The notes beneath the pieces are model-generated. The model was given only the letters and a program-made list of their open reading frames with translations. It searched no databases and was not told the origin of the DNA. This document shows, one piece after another, positions 11,701 through 25,637 of a stretch of DNA of 64,000 bases (its first letter is position 1; each line of letters opens with the position of its first letter). A program made the translations under genes and the position numbers. Source of the stretch: Gymnothorax reevesii (Eukaryota > Chordata > Actinopteri > Anguilliformes > Muraenidae); NCBI GenBank assembly GCA_029721435.1, contig CM056586.1, forward strand, positions 72,149,607 through 72,213,606, read 5' to 3'.

Positions 11701-14060
11701 TAAAGTCCCTAGATCTACGGTATGTATTTGATACTAATGACAAATCAAGCATTCTGATCACACCATATTGGATTAGATATTAGTATCTATTAGGCACTAG
11801 CCCGTATAGAATAAAAAATTTAACAGGTATTATAACCGCACGGTCGACCTTTTTTGCGCGATCAATTGTGGCAATAACATCTGGTCAAAATCCATTTTTG
11901 GATGTTTGTCCCTGTTAGCATCATGGAATAGAAAGAATAATACTAATTAGACCTACTTGGTGGCAGTGTTGTGTAAAAAAAAAATTGTCTGAAAGCAGAG
12001 CAAGAACCAGAAATGAATTGAGAAGGTGGCGCACTTCACTAATTGACAGCAGACAACAGTGAAAGTTCAGGTTAGAAAAAAAAAATCTTATTGGATTTCA
12101 TGATGTAGATTCTTAAAGATTATATTTTTGTTAAATGGCAGAAAAGTGACACAAAAATGTTGCTGTCTGTCACTTTTGAAAAAGTGTGACTGCTCAGTCC
12201 AGTTGCCTGATAATGGTAACTAAAACCCCTTTCTCACTGAGTTGCGTTGGCCCGCGGAAGTGTGCAAATGAAACAGTTCTCTTCTTTCGCAGAAAAGAAT
12301 TGATTTGAAGAACCGTGAATTGATACGCCGTGGTACGGGACCATTTTCCATCACCGCCAAAATTCGCAAAACTGTTAAACGGGTTTAATTTTTTCGCAGA
12401 TGTCCGAGCTGGAGCTTTTTCACGTCAATATCATGAAGACAATGTGTTGCTTTAGCAAGAGTTTGTGTTGGGCTTCCTGTTGAATCTGCAGAGTGATGCT
12501 GGTTACTCTTCTCCTCTTGGAGCTGTTACTGCCGGCATCCTTCAGGGCACTCGAGTTCTTTTGAAGACCCCGAGCAACTTTTTAGGCTGAAGATATTCTT
12601 GCTTTTCACATGTGCATGATGGCTTGCAGACTCTGTGTCCGTTAAGAGTGTTGGTTTTGCACATTCTCAGCAATTAACGTTTCATGTTTGTAAGATGCTA
12701 GACGCACATTAGAGGTAGGAGCAGTGTAGGGGCATTGTGGGGATGTGGCAGGGCCCGGGGTTTTCATCGAACATTGAACCCCTTCTAAATATGGTGTCAT
12801 GTGGCATAAATTTCGAGTCGATACCTTAAGAATTGTGGATGCTAGAGTGAGCGCAATCAGACAGACGGACAGACAAACATCAACAACAAGTTCTTGGAAG
12901 TGCCAAACAGACACATGGAACTAAAAACAATACGTCCCCCAGATCCTCTGGGGTGGGGCATTAAGATGTTTAACTTGAGTCATTGATCTCTTTTTTTACT
13001 TGAATTCAGTGAGCTATTCTTGGCCTATATTTGTATTTTCATGTCTGAAATGTACATTTTATTTGGAATAAAAGCATATAACACTAACTGGTGGTTTAAT
13101 GGATTTGCCACTATGTTATTACAGCTCAATTTTTCTCAGATGCTCTTTTATTTGGGATATTGGATTTAATTACTAATTTTCACTACGCTATTGTGTCTTA
13201 ATTTCAATGCAGTTTCTTCCACACATGAATGGCATGTGTTAAGATTTATAAGGCAGTGTTACTCTATATCTTCCCAATTTTACTGTTTGGCATTAGGAGT
13301 CCTGTAGATTCAGACATACATCCCAAACAAATGTAGCTGGCTGGGAATTATGAGGAATCAAACTGTTGTTGAATGTGAAACCTACTGTAAGAATTTCGCA
13401 TATTTAAAGGTTTGTTAGAGAGTGTTGTCTCCCCATTCATTAAAGATCTTTTCTCAAAGCTATGTTTTAATAAAATTCAAGCTCGTTAAACATTACATGG
13501 TGCTGGTCATCCCTTGAGAGCCCAGAACAGCTGCAGTATCCAATTACTTTGTAGATTTCCAACCCGTACACAAACCGATGTCTTTTAATGAATGAAACAT
13601 GCATTTTTCAGCGGAATCAAAGCTTCATATATATGTGGATGATTTAAATGATCACCATGCTCACAGCCATGAGCTATGAAGTGGGATGGAGCAGTTTCAC
13701 ACGTTCAGCAGTAACACTCTCACACCGGCTCCGCTCTGGAGGCCTCCTCTTGAGTCTGTCCTGGAGTCCTTTCAGCCCACGTAAGCATTTGGAATGTTCT
13801 TTAGATGGCAGGTCTCGATCGATTTCCAGGCCAAATAATCTAGGAAAGAGGAGTCAAGGGATATTGTGATGAACCCAAAGTCGATCATTGTCTCTAATGA
13901 AGATGCACGGACATCGAAATGTTGGTTTCGATTTGCACCTCTGCAACAGGATTTCCTCCGTCCGTGTGCACCACTTACTTGTTTTGTTTTGTGGTTCTAT
14001 GCTGAATAATTTTATTCTCTGTTGACCCCCACCATCACGCTGCCTCTGTGTCCCTTACAG
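11701..14060. other. intronic or upstream sequence; no gene recognised
   Basis: About 12,760-12,960 resembles a dispersed repeat tail (cagacagacggacagacaaac). I found no exon with PDE1 N-terminal similarity here. The region immediately before the first pde1a exon is ordinary AT-rich intron with a good acceptor tract. Confidence 0.45.
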
Positions 14061-14174
14061 ATTGAGGTGTTTGATGAAACAGCTTGAAAGGGGAGAGGTG
14101 AATGTCCTGGACATAAAGAAGAACATTGAATATGCAGCCTCCGTTCTTGAAGCTGTGTACATTGATGAGACCCG
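14061..14174 (+). CDS. pde1a: pde1a exon: end of N-terminal regulatory region
   Basis: The exon is bounded by cccttacag and the donor cccg|gtaagc. It reads LRCLMKQLERGEVNVLD, then IKKNIEYAASVLEAVYIDETR, the conserved PDE1 stretch that follows the first calmodulin-binding segment. One base of a codon enters from an upstream exon (phase: final base of the codon) and the last Arg codon is split 2+1. No methionine suitable as a start lies directly upstream in frame, so at least one further 5' exon is required; I did not find it between 1 and 14,060. Confidence 0.95.
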
Positions 14175-14298
14175 GTAAGCAAGCATCACCTTGGTGTTAG
14201 TTTTACTCAGGAATATGTACATCATCTGTCATTTTATGTCATTGTTTTGGGCATAGTTCTCATAACAGGATTAGCTCAAGAGTTTAAGCATGTAATAG

Positions 14299-14638
14299 CC
14301 TTGTCCCACTACCAAATTTCCGCATTATCTTGGGTAGTAACAGCGAAGCTTATCCCCGGGATACCCCTGGGCAGTGCAAGCGTTCCCACTACTCCTGAGC
14401 CACCCTGGGATAATGCAAAAAAAATAAATAAATCGGCTCTTACCACGGGGTTCATGAACCCTGCCAGCGATCAGGATTACGGTGCTAACCTGAGGAAAGC
14501 TCGCCCCAGGCCTAGTGAACCTCCCGGTTAATGAGTAGTAATGGGAACACAACTCTGAGTTAACCAGCCTAGGGGCAGGAGACCCTTAACCCGGGACGGC
14601 ATATCTCCAGGGTTAAGCAATTTGAAGTGGGAAAAGGG
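14299..14638. mobile_element. 340-bp MITE-like element in pde1a intron
   Basis: CCTTGTCCCACTACCAAATT at the left end pairs with the reverse complement of aatttgaagtgggaaaaggg at the right end with few mismatches. No coding capacity. Confidence 0.6.
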
Positions 14639-16986
14639 TATAAACATGTATTCACTGTGTCTCAGATTGCGAATATTTGGTAAGCTTTGAATGTTCAATG
14701 TAATCACATGATGCAAGGGGTCATTATCTAATAAATTACACTTGTTTGAAATGAAGAATCACATACTGTTAGTTGCATGTGTTAAAAATTCATTTTTGAC
14801 TTGCTGTGTCACTTGGAAAGCAAAGTACTACAGTAGTGACACTGACTGCATGTGATATGTGATTTATGGTGCAATATGACAGGATTTCAATTTCTTATCA
14901 CCTCATTAATCCCTGTAGACATTCCACTTTTAGAAAACTTGTCAATGACCTACAGCTGCTAAAGCTAGTGTTTCACCCTACCCATGTTATACAATTATTG
15001 ACTTCCGTTGTGGTGAAGACTACACTCAATTTTCAATAGAAAATCTCTACAAAATTCTGCTTGGTCCAGGACTACGCTTAAGCCATGTCTATGAAACTGG
15101 CCCTAAGGGTTTAAAATCAGTACTTTAGTTAATATTGTCAGTGTACAGTGAGTCATCGTGACATCATAACCAAGGAAGTGCAGTAAGATCTGTCTGCAGT
15201 GCGCTGGGGACCTGCTAGGGGGTCCTCTTCTGTGTCATCCAGAGGCATGTGACCTCCACTCTGAGGTCTGCGAGCATGTGACCTCCACTCTGAGGTCTAG
15301 AGCATATGACCTCCACTGTGGGGTTCTGACCCATGGGGTCTGAAAGCAGTTGAGCCCAAAAACAGAAATCGCATAACCTCAACCTACTTTGTGAAAGAGC
15401 AAAGAAAACAGTCGTTTTTGTGTGTTTCATAAGAAAAAAACACTGATGGAATTGCCTCCGGTTAGTATGCTGTTCTTGTTTGTATGCAGTGTCATTTATG
15501 GGGCACTGCAAGCGGAGCTAGTTCTAGACATGCTCACAATCCCACAGACTACATGACCAAAGACGGGACAAACAGTATGTTTGTGTGGGATGATGTTGGA
15601 CACGTTACCAACACTGAAAGGCAGTTTTAATTATTCTGTGCCAATGTCTAATATAAACATTGTGATTCTGTTCCATTAAGTTCTAAACGTACGTTAGTGA
15701 ATCAGGTCGCGCCTAAAAACTCTATTCACCCACATCCTAACAGACCAGCCTATTTATCCCACCGTCATTCTACAGTCCTCGTCTGTCTCGTTGGACGTCC
15801 CTGCCTCCCTTTCCTTTCTATTCATCTCTCACTTTTTTATTTATTAATTTATTTACCTCTCCGACCCCACATGGGGTATGAGAGCCAGTAAAACTTACGT
15901 TAAACAAGTAAAATGATGGAACATGTTAAAAGTAATTGTACAAAGAAAAAGGAAAAAAAACCCAATGAACTGTTTAAAAGTACAATATAGACAAATTAAC
16001 CCTATGACACACATATATTTGAAAAACTGATTGCCAAATTTGCCATATAATTAAGGAAATTTAAACATAATAATCTTGATGAACTTGGCGAGGTTATACA
16101 GTTGGGTAGAGCTTTTTTGCATTAAAAAGTAGGCTGAGTTTTTCTTTGCTTGGGCGTGTCCAAAAGAATTTCTTAATTAATGTTAACCTCTCTTGGACCA
16201 TAATGAAATTCATCACAGAGAATATTCTCTTTGCACAGAGGACACTGTGTGACATTGGATGAATCAGTAGGAAGGGAACAGAATTCAGTAATAGGCAAGT
16301 GATGGTTTCCGCATTGGAATCAAGCTAAAGTCGTTCTGTATGGGTTACTCAATTTTACAATATAGTTCTCCAAATTCAGGTTCATTTTAACAGTTTTATA
16401 GAAGGTGCACAGTCGATTGTTTAATACTTCACTGTGTCAGTTTTGGATGGCAATATCTTTCAATCTATGATCAAAACGTTTGCTTAAATTGCACTTTGAG
16501 TTTTAAAGTATTAATACTGGTGTCGTTCCACAATACTGAATATCCAGTGTCATCTAATAGGGTCTAAATACAAAAGATCCATTTTGAATTAACAATGTTT
16601 AAATCAGACAAAGACCTCATGAGGCGATACGTGGTGTTTGAAAGGCCATTAGGGGTGGTTACAATATGAAGCCAGAAATTCAACATCCGCATATGAACAG
16701 TATGTTTAAGTTCTAATTTACCTAGTTCACCATACACAATACAATTGGCTGAATGGTCATTGACCGTCACTCTATTGGAACCCTGAGGCTTGAATGAGGC
16801 TTTATGACTCTTAGAAGAGATGCGACCGCCGCCCAGGGTCTCATCACCTGGAGCGTCCTGTTATCATACACTGGTCTTCACTGACTCGACTCTATTCCCT
16901 CCGTCATCAGTACAAATTTCCATGCTTATTCAATTCAATAAATACTACTAACTACTATTGTAGGTGTGGGCTGGAATTCATTAATT
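14639..16986. other. pde1a intron; no gene recognised
   Basis: AT-rich intron with one short tandem repeat (15,244-15,320). Nothing else identified. Confidence 0.5.
15244..15320. repeat. short tandem repeat of about 33 bp, 2.3 copies
   Basis: gcatgtgacctccactctga recurs three times (third copy gcatatgacctccactgtg) within 77 bp. Confidence 0.85.
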
Positions 16987-17699
16987 CAGTGGTTCTCAGA
17001 CTCGGTCCTGACGCCCCAGTGTGTTTGATTGTATTTGTTCCGACCACAGTTGCAATATTAGGACTTAAACGAGCTGTCGATTTGCCTTAATTCGGCGCAT
17101 TCATGTTTAGAGCAGTTATTTGTCCTCTTAAGCCACATTTGTCAAATCTGCACATGTCATGAAGAATTAAAATGTCATATCCACAATGAGATATGTTAGA
17201 AACCAGTATGAATAACTGCATAAACGATTCGACCGAATGTAAACAATCAATAGGTTCCTCGTTGGTGAAACTGTCAATCAATGCTAGCAAAAACCGACAA
17301 TTTATTTGGCAAACAGTAAAGTCACACCTGTTTGGTTTCATGTTCATTTTAAGTTCAGGAAAATTATTTTGAAAGAGTTCAAAACACCTGTGTTCAGCAA
17401 CCCAATTTGGAGGTTACTGATTTTCTCAGAGTCTAATTTGATCTGTTTAGAAATGTTTTCTACCTGCAAATCCTCACAATATGGAAAAATAAGCAAAACA
17501 TGTTTAAGGGTTTTTATTCTCATGGCACAGTGGATATGTCCATAAAAATGCAGCTAAAGGTGGTAAATAACTGCGCTAAACATGGATTGCAGCTAATGAA
17601 GACAAATCAGCACCTTGTTAAAATCCTAAGATTGCAGTTGTGGTTGTAACAAAAACCAGCATCACAGTGGGGCGTCAAGAAAGAGTTTGAGAACCACCG
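16987..17699. mobile_element. 713-bp non-autonomous hAT-type element
   Basis: The ends CAGTGGTTCTCAGACTCGG and (reverse complement) CGGTGGTTCTCAAACTC are inverted, flanked by ATTAATT on both sides (7 of the expected 8 bp). The interior (cccaatttggaggttactga...gatctgtttagaaatgt) matches the interior of the element at 25,638-26,347, so these are two copies of one family. Confidence 0.8.
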
Positions 17700-20600
17700 A
17701 TTAATTAATTTGTAATCTCTGTATGCTTTGTCCTGTGGTTGATTCAGTATCATAGAACAGATTCTGTAGGTGCCAGGACTTAAAATGTTTGATTTGAAAA
17801 CAACTAGCTGCACAGCTGTGCACATAAACAACGTAGCAATATATTAACATACAATGCAATTACCTTTGCTATTTGTCCCAAAATACTTTCCAGATTTAAA
17901 GCAAAAAGCATCACTCATGTTAACTTTTTTCATACCCCTGAATCATGTCAAACCTTGGCCATTTTAATTAAAAAAAGGTACAGAATGAAAACCAGGGCAC
18001 TCACGGTGTGTTTACCTCGACCAAGGCCCAACAGTCATGTCTGTGACACATCAAGGACTGCTATTCCGAACCACCACACAAGTAAATTCAAAAATTCCAG
18101 GATCCAGAATTTGATCCAGATCACTTCCAAATTGAAATCATCTCTAAGCTGGGCCATGGCATACCTCTGGGAAAAATTTCATAAAAATCTGTACATTTTT
18201 ATCCCCCTGGCATATGATGCGGGGGGATATAGCTATCGCTCTGTCCGTCCGTCCGTCTGTCCGTCCGTCTGTCCATCTGAAAACATTCTTTTGTCTGGAG
18301 CATAACTTAAAAACCACTCAGTATTTCTTCACGAAATTTGCCATGTAGGTCAGGTGTCATATGTAGATGTGCCTTCTGGTATTTAGGAATTTCTCGAGCA
18401 GTTAATCCATGAATGAGGGGGGCCGGGGGGATACGCCGTTGCCAGATGGCTCTTGTTCTGCAATGTTCACAAACGGCCGGTAAAACACAAGCTCCTTGGT
18501 GAGGTAATAGATGTGATAGGATGCTATGCATTACTGAACACATTTGGAAAATCTGAGCCCGACCTCGGAGAAGGATTGGATATGAAATTAATCTCTGACT
18601 CCTGGTCACACCTCAGCGGTCATCCTCCCCTCAGCATGCACTTTCCGTAGGCTACAAAGCGAGCCTACAAAATTCGGCTTGTGATGGAGGAGAGTTTATC
18701 CACTTTCGCCTGAGATATCAATACAAACTGGACCACAGTTTCAATACTTATTCCGATCCATACAAAATATCGCCAAGATTTACCAACCTAATACCGCTGC
18801 TCAGCTACATTTGGTATTCTTTAGGCATATACGTATTTTCTTCATTTAATGCTTTACAAAATGATTTATGGACTTTAGTATGATTCATAAAACTTTAGTA
18901 ATAAGCTAAAAAAATAATAATAAAAATTGACCATTTGAAATTTGATACCATTGGCCAACTGAACCTTATGTGACTGCACGTCATCCAGTAATCAATTCAT
19001 TGTAGGTAATATTAAATGGCCATCAATCTTATTTCTTAAATTAGTCCGCAACCTATCTTTTGCATCTTATTTTAAAGCGAGGGTGCCATTTCATCGATGG
19101 ACCATGCGCATTTCTGAGCATAGACTGAGCATTCAGTACGCCACGCAGGGCCGCTAGCAGTGCACGCCTGTGCCGTTCTTTGTCATGTAAAAGTTGTGGG
19201 GTCCTGCTGTCTGTCCTCGCTGCATGACAGCCCAGCTGTGTCGCCGCATCCGCCCAAAATCTGCGGCAACCGTAGTGAACCTTCACTGCAGTGCACACCC
19301 CTTTCAAAGCTGCAGCACGGGAGACATGTCTGATATTCCGCATGGATTTATTTTAGAGAGAACTTATACTTTATCTTGCCCAACTCATATATCATGCCAC
19401 CCCAGTCATTCGCAAAGCGTTGATTAGCTCACGGCAAGCTGACCATGTTATAATCACCTGATACCATTAAAAAACCGGGCATTGATAACTGCACTTCTAT
19501 CCACTGGATTTTAAGATGTATGGCATTTATAACTAAAAATGGTTTTTACACATAAAAACAGATGTCTCCCCCTTCCCCCTTTTCACATTTTAGAGTTATG
19601 GTCCGGAAACGAGTCCCACCCTTAAATATGCCTAAGTCCAAATTGTTGCATTGGAAACAGAAAAAATAAAATTCAAAAGCAGTTCAAACCCTCAAAAAGC
19701 ACATCTACATGTTATGGAGAGACACTATATCAAATTAGGTGAGAATCGGTCGAACAGTTTTAGAGTTATGCTCCGGAAACAAATGGGAACGCCGACAGGA
19801 ATTCAGTCAAAAACAATATTTCCCCCCCCTCTAGGAAGGGGGAGACATAATTCCTATCTTTCTATTCATAGTTGCTGTTTGATGTCATGAATAAATCACC
19901 AGCAGACGTGACATTTATAAGTAAGGCAAAAACAGCCTGGATCCTGTTTGATGATTACGTGTTCAGAAAGACCTACAAATGCGTTTAGATCAGTAGCGGT
20001 CCGTTGACGATATTGACGCCTTCGGTAAACTCACCTTTGAATGCCTAATTACCTAATCCTATTGCAGTTTACATTGCCTGATTAACAACATTTGCTAAAA
20101 TTAGTTGGTAGACTTAGTGTCAGATTTACTTTTGACGGCACTGCTGTACGTAGCATTACAACGTTACAAAGAAAAGAACAGGTCAGCAATAGCAGCAATC
20201 AAGTCTGCATAGCAAACAAGGAGCAGCAAAAAGCACTAGCTGGAGTATGCAAAGCGAGCGATGTAATGCACAACAGGTAGTCTGATTATCAGTTTCCACA
20301 AAGAGTGCTCTATTACTGATGTGATGTGTGCTGACGTGATTGGTTTGGTTTGAGGACATGTGGTCGCTGCAGTCAGCCACGTAGCTGCAGCAAGAGTTTC
20401 CTGACTGAAGTGCTTCACGTATTCCACGTGTGCCACAGACTGTCCGAATCTGAACCAGTCCCGACAAAAGCAATATGTTATGTCCGGACAGCCAGAACTT
20501 ATAACTTTGTTTCTGACTAGTATTTCACACTGTTTATTGGCTATTTTAGACTGCTGGGGTTTCCTGCAAAGCAAATCATTACATTTTAAAAGAGGTCATT

Positions 20601-21078
20601 ATTTGTTGACATAGTGGGTAAGAGGAATTGTGACATGATTGCAGATTATCATTGCACAGAGCATTTCTCGTATGAACTGTCGATCTGAAGACCCCATCTA
20701 AATCTGTCCTGCAGTATTAGTTTTGCATTTTTCTTGTGAGCGATTTCTCCTTTTTCCAGTGAACTGTGGAATTGAAAAAGTGTGCTCTCAGCAGTTGCTT
20801 TTAATGTCATTGTGTGAAGCCAAAATGACTGATCGCTGAATGAATGGTTTTCCTGAACCTCTGAAACAGCGTTCCTGCAGTACACTCATTTTAGAAACCT
20901 ATAGACTTAACATTGCAGAAACCGCTTGTGACATGGCCAATCAGATAGAAGATACGTGGCTGCATATTTTCCTAAATAATAAACATGCCAGTGAAAAATA
21001 GAGCAACCGAATAATGCTCATAATGTTTTATTTATGTCTTACTGTATGATCTGATTGGTGCATCATGAACTTAGATTG
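17700..21078. other. pde1a intron with dispersed repeat fragments
   Basis: About 18,080-18,300 (ccaggatccagaatttgatcc, then a gtccgtccgtctgtcc run) and about 19,560-19,860 (gagttatgctccggaaac) look like pieces of dispersed repeats. No coding sequence recognised. Confidence 0.45.
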
Positions 21079-21302
21079 TAGGGGAGACTGGGGTCCGATG
21101 AGCCATATCACTGTTTTGTGATCAATCGATGCCAAAGGTGTTTAAAAAAAGGCAAAATAGTGATATGTCTCATTTATCCCCATGACTCATCCGTCAATGG
21201 TCAAATATTTTGCCTATTTTAAGCAGCTCTGTCATCGATTGATCGCAAAATAGTGATATGGCTCATTGGTCCCCGTGGCTCATCGGACCCCAGTCTCCCC
21301 TA
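21079..21302. mobile_element. 224-bp MITE with TA target duplication
   Basis: TAGGGGAGACTGGGGTCCGA on the left is the near-perfect reverse complement of the right end, which finishes cagtctcccctac; the arms extend past 25 bp. The TA at each border suggests a Tc1/mariner-type target site. It lies 187 bp upstream of a pde1a exon. Confidence 0.85.
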
Positions 21303-21488
21303 CTCAAGAATTTGATCACGTTGTGTTAAAATGTTCAATCAATGTTTTTGTGAAACAACGTTAGTGATACAGGGCGATGCAGATATGTTTAATGTATAAA
21401 AACGAACAGTGACTGAATCAGTGCTGCCTACAGGGTTTGGCAGGCAGGGATGGGACCGTATGTGATGGTTCAATGCAATATTTTGCAG

Positions 21489-21671
21489 GCGACTCTTGGA
21501 CACTGAGGATGAGCTCAGTGACATCCAGACAGACTCTGTGCCAACGGAGGTTCGTGATTGGCTGGCCTCCACCTTCACCAGAAAGATGGGGGTGGTACGG
21601 AGACGGCCGGAGGAAAAACCAAAGTTCAGGAGTATCGTCCACGCAGTTCAAGCCGGCATATTTGTCGAGAG
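21489..21671 (+). CDS. pde1a: pde1a exon: second calmodulin-binding/autoinhibitory segment
   Basis: This 183-bp exon follows ttttgcag and ends at gagag|gtattg. It encodes RLLDTEDELSDIQTDSVP, EVRDWLASTFTRKMG, a basic RRRPEEKPKFRS patch and IVHAVQAGIFVER. In PDE1 proteins this region carries the inhibitory segment and the second calmodulin-binding site just before the catalytic domain. SDIQTDSVP and PEEKPKFRS fit PDE1A better than 1B or 1C. The basic run VVRRRP is richer in arginine than the lysine-rich mammalian version. The phase joins the preceding exon at a CGG codon. Confidence 0.97.
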
Positions 21672-24350
21672 GTATTGCTAATATCCGTATGTTCTCATAC
21701 AAGGAAGGTCAGAAAGCACACAAAATACGGACATGAAGGAAGTTACATCACTGCAGCTGAGCCACAGACTTGAAAATGTGCACTTTGGAGCATAATTATG
21801 GCAACAAAAGCAAATTGCCCTTTTAATGCAAGTGTTTATGTGCTGTAGTTGAAATTCACAAAACATTTAGGTGGACAGACTGGAGTGTGCTTTTCTAAAA
21901 GCGCTGCAGTAGGTGCCCTTATTCCCATGGAAACCGTGGCAGGCTGCTGCAGTCATCTGTTGCTTGTGAAGTTCTCTTTCCACAAAGGCAGGGTTTTATG
22001 AAATGTGAAAGAAATTGTGCACATTTGTATCGTTGGAATCACTCAACATGGCCACGCTGAAGCAAAGTGTTCTGATTGTCCATAGTATCTCGAGAATTAG
22101 CATTTTGGTTATGATCAAATCTATGTTCCCAGAGAAATTATTGAGCCTATAATACTCCATGAATTAGCGACCCTTTCAATTATAGTTAATTTTATTTCTT
22201 AAAAAACATTATAGCTGTAATACTGTAATTCTTGCTGATTGATTCTTTTTTTTTTTCTAAATGATTGTTAATTGATTTTAGAGACATGGTTTATTGAATA
22301 TGAAATCCTTTGTTTCATGTCATTAATAATTAAGAATGAATGATCAGATTTATGTATCATATCTAAACTCTAAAAAATGGAATTGCAGACAAGCACTGAA
22401 CTCCATTTGGTCGCTTGAAGCCAGACTCGTAGATGATGGAGCAGGTCTTCCTTGAGGTCACTTTTACCAGACGACAAGGCCTGATGTGATTAGTGAAACT
22501 GGCTCTGCTGCTACAGGTGTTGCTGACTCTGAATTAGCGAACAGCAGCCTCCTCCATCAAGCATTCTATTGTGTTTGGCTGTGGGATGCTGGGAACGTTT
22601 TTATACAGAATAAATTCAAAGTTCAAATGCCTGCCCTCTTTTTTAAGAAGCAGAACTTTTCAAAAAATGTACTCGTATTTGGAAGTGCCAGCGAAGATAA
22701 TTGAGTCACTCCACTGCAGGCTGGACCAAGCTCGAGGACTGCTACATTTGAAGCATGCACATCTTCGAGTGTACCATTTTACATTTACGCCTTTCAGTAT
22801 GCGTAATTCAGCAGGCATTCTTAACAGCTTATAGTCCCCAAAATAATGCAGGCGTGCTTTACAGTAGGGTGTCCACAATACTACTGGAGTCCATCGTTCC
22901 ACTAAGAGTGCACAGTCCGATGAGGCTTTAATACACCTGACAGTAAACGGAGGAGTGCAGCTGGTTGGCAGGCCATATCATCACTGACAGCTGATCGTCA
23001 GGTTGCTAATGCCACATTGTTCTATGACTGCCCGATCTTAATAGACAGGGGAAACCCTGTGACAATTTAATAAACATCTCTTTCAAACTTTAATCAGTTA
23101 ATGCTCCTGTAGTTTTTTTCCCATCAAATCCTTTTCTGCTCGGGACATTTTGGTATTGCGTGGATCTAAGGAGACACAGATTTAATTCTCATTAAGTATG
23201 CACAGTGTTTTGTCCTTAAGTGGACACACAGCCGTGTGGACGGCCAGGGCTGCCGTTGTTTTTCTCTGTGAGCAATGGAACCTCCAAATATACACCACTG
23301 CCTTTTTTACATAAGCATCGTCTGCCCTGCCTCGTATTGCAGCAACATTTGAATCAAGATTTCTGGATCTTTCTAATAAATCCCAATATCATTTCCGAGT
23401 TGGATGACTATTACCACTAGCTGGCAAAATACCATCATTTCAGATCATGCAGCATTTACTGTAGTATGTACGTCATTACATCATCGATATTGGGGGAGAG
23501 CAGGCTTGTGTTTACTTCGGGGTTAATTAAAATGAATGTGCTGTCTGCTATTTCTTTGGCTGGACGGCTTGGTCTGTCCCAACTTCCAAGGATTTCCGTG
23601 GCTGAATGAGTAATTGAGTTACTGTTACTGATGAAGTCATCGGTTGGACAGCCAAGTGTACTTACCCCATCGTCTGTCGCACCATCAAGCCGATTTGGCG
23701 CAAACAGTTTCTATTATGTCATCATGAGGCATGGACTGCGGATCCATGTGGATTCACTTTCACAAAGATTATCACTAAAACCACCACAGAAAATTCAATG
23801 ATCATTTAAAATCCAAGATTTTACATTTTAAACCATAATAGACCTTTATAGACTATCCCTTTACCAATTTGCTCAGAATTTCACAGACAGACCACAAATG
23901 GTCGAGCTACACATAAGGTTTTGACCTGGTCTTGTTCAGCATCTATAAATTTCCGATAAGTGATAATAAAATGCAGCAGTAGGTACATTTAAATCCTCAA
24001 ATCCATTGTCCCTTCCCTCCACCCGCATTCGTCTAAATAAACTTAACAAAACCAAAAAAAAAACAGACAAACAAGTATACTTAAAGATATTTTCTGCACT
24101 TTTTATTCCTTTGTCTACTTTTTGTATATTCAAAAAATACTCAAAAATTGTGTTTAATTTATGCAACTCAAATCATTCTTGGTTTGTTAAAACTTCAATC
24201 CAAGAGTTACATAAATATCATGAGATGAAACTGTTCATGTCTTTTAGCTCATTTTTCCCCACTTTCAATTAATATACTAAAGTACAGCCCAAGTTTTGTA
24301 TACATCTCAGGTCAGTACTTCGTATAACTAATTATATGTTGGGTTTTATG
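21672..24350. other. pde1a intron; nothing recognised
   Basis: Unclassified AT-rich intronic sequence with no supported ORF. Confidence 0.5.
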
Positions 24351-24359
24351 AAATTAACC

Positions 24360-25520
24360 GATCGTGAAAACCAGTAGAATACAAAAAGGAGGCTTTATTG
24401 CTGAAGGGGGAAACCCCCCAACAGAGCTGGCAACAGTACAATGTCCGCAATCCAAAATCAGAATCCAAAGGGCGAAATCCAGAATCAAAACCAGGGCACC
24501 AATCACAAAAATCGTAGTCAGACAAAAGAGGTCAAAAAACAAGAATGCGGCAAAAGTACAGGGAATCGGCAAAACTCGGTGTCTAGGGCGGTCCAGTCAG
24601 AAAGATAAATCACTATGAATCAAGGCAAAAACCAGCGTGGCACAGGAGAAAAGGAAGAACGATCTGACAATGAAGTGAATAAAACAGACATCTTATATAC
24701 ACATCCGGGAGAACACGTGATCAGGGAGAACAGGTGCAATCAATGGTACAATAATCATGGAGATACACATTAGGAATAAACTAATTACATGAATTTGGCT
24801 GCAGCCAAAACGCAGACAGGGATCACAAGACATACCTATGTACAAAACAACAGGAGTACTAAAGTGTATAGTTTAGAGAAAGGAAAGCACAAAGTATTTG
24901 TGGAGACCCACAGAAAGTGCAGCAGAAATAATTAGGGAAAGGCAAGGAGGCGGAGACTAGAATAGGGCGACTGCTGAGAGATCGTTTGTCAATTAGTAAG
25001 TGCAGCTATACAATCCTGAGTGCTTGTTAGTAAGTTACCGTTGTCAAAATATACAAGGTTAGTGTGGGTTAGTAATTAGAACAAACAATAAACTGTTAGT
25101 ATGTGTTAGTAAAGTAAGAGGAAGGAAGAACACGAGATAATGAAAGAAGATTGAAACCCAGAAACCAATAAATCACCCGAATGAGTGGCACGCAAGACAA
25201 GGGACCGTGAGCAAAGATACACACATGACAAGACAGGGGGAGACAAAGTGCAAAGCACGGAAAATAAACATGATAAGGGAAGACTGAAACATGGCTATGA
25301 AATGAAAACATGGCAGGGGGACTATGGAAACTAAAACATGAAAAATATTAAAACATGAATCTAATTACCAATACACAATCCTAGAATGGTCAGACATAAG
25401 CAATGGTCAAGAATGCGCAGGTCAGTCAAAACATGGCACTAGGCCAGGCACAGAACTAAACGTGGGCATGGCAAAAAACATGGAACATGGAACATGGCAG
25501 AAACAGAATCACAACATTAC
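24360..25520 (-). mobile_element. possible LTR-type element fragment, - orientation
   Basis: The segment opens with aaaaaggaggctttattgctga, whose complement contains AATAAAGCC as at the poly(A) site of an LTR, followed by A-rich purine-biased sequence without ORFs. A comparable opening occurs at about 54,540. I could not find both LTRs or a primer-binding site. Confidence 0.3.
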
Positions 25521-25637
25521 ACTCACAGCAAGCCAATGACCACCGCACTGAATGTGTAGTGAAACACCAAAGATCTTTGGCATTTACATCCTTAGCAAAG
25601 CGCATATGTGCGGAAATATAACTTGAACACACTAGTG

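Noticed and set aside
1..14060. Search for the pde1a start and first calmodulin-binding exon
   Set aside because: No segment matching the PDE1 N-terminal EQTEKMWQRLKG type sequence was found, so I do not call a 5' exon or promoter here.
20092..20574. Overlapping 62-112 codon ORFs on both strands
   Set aside because: Intronic sequence of pde1a without recognisable motifs or splice support.
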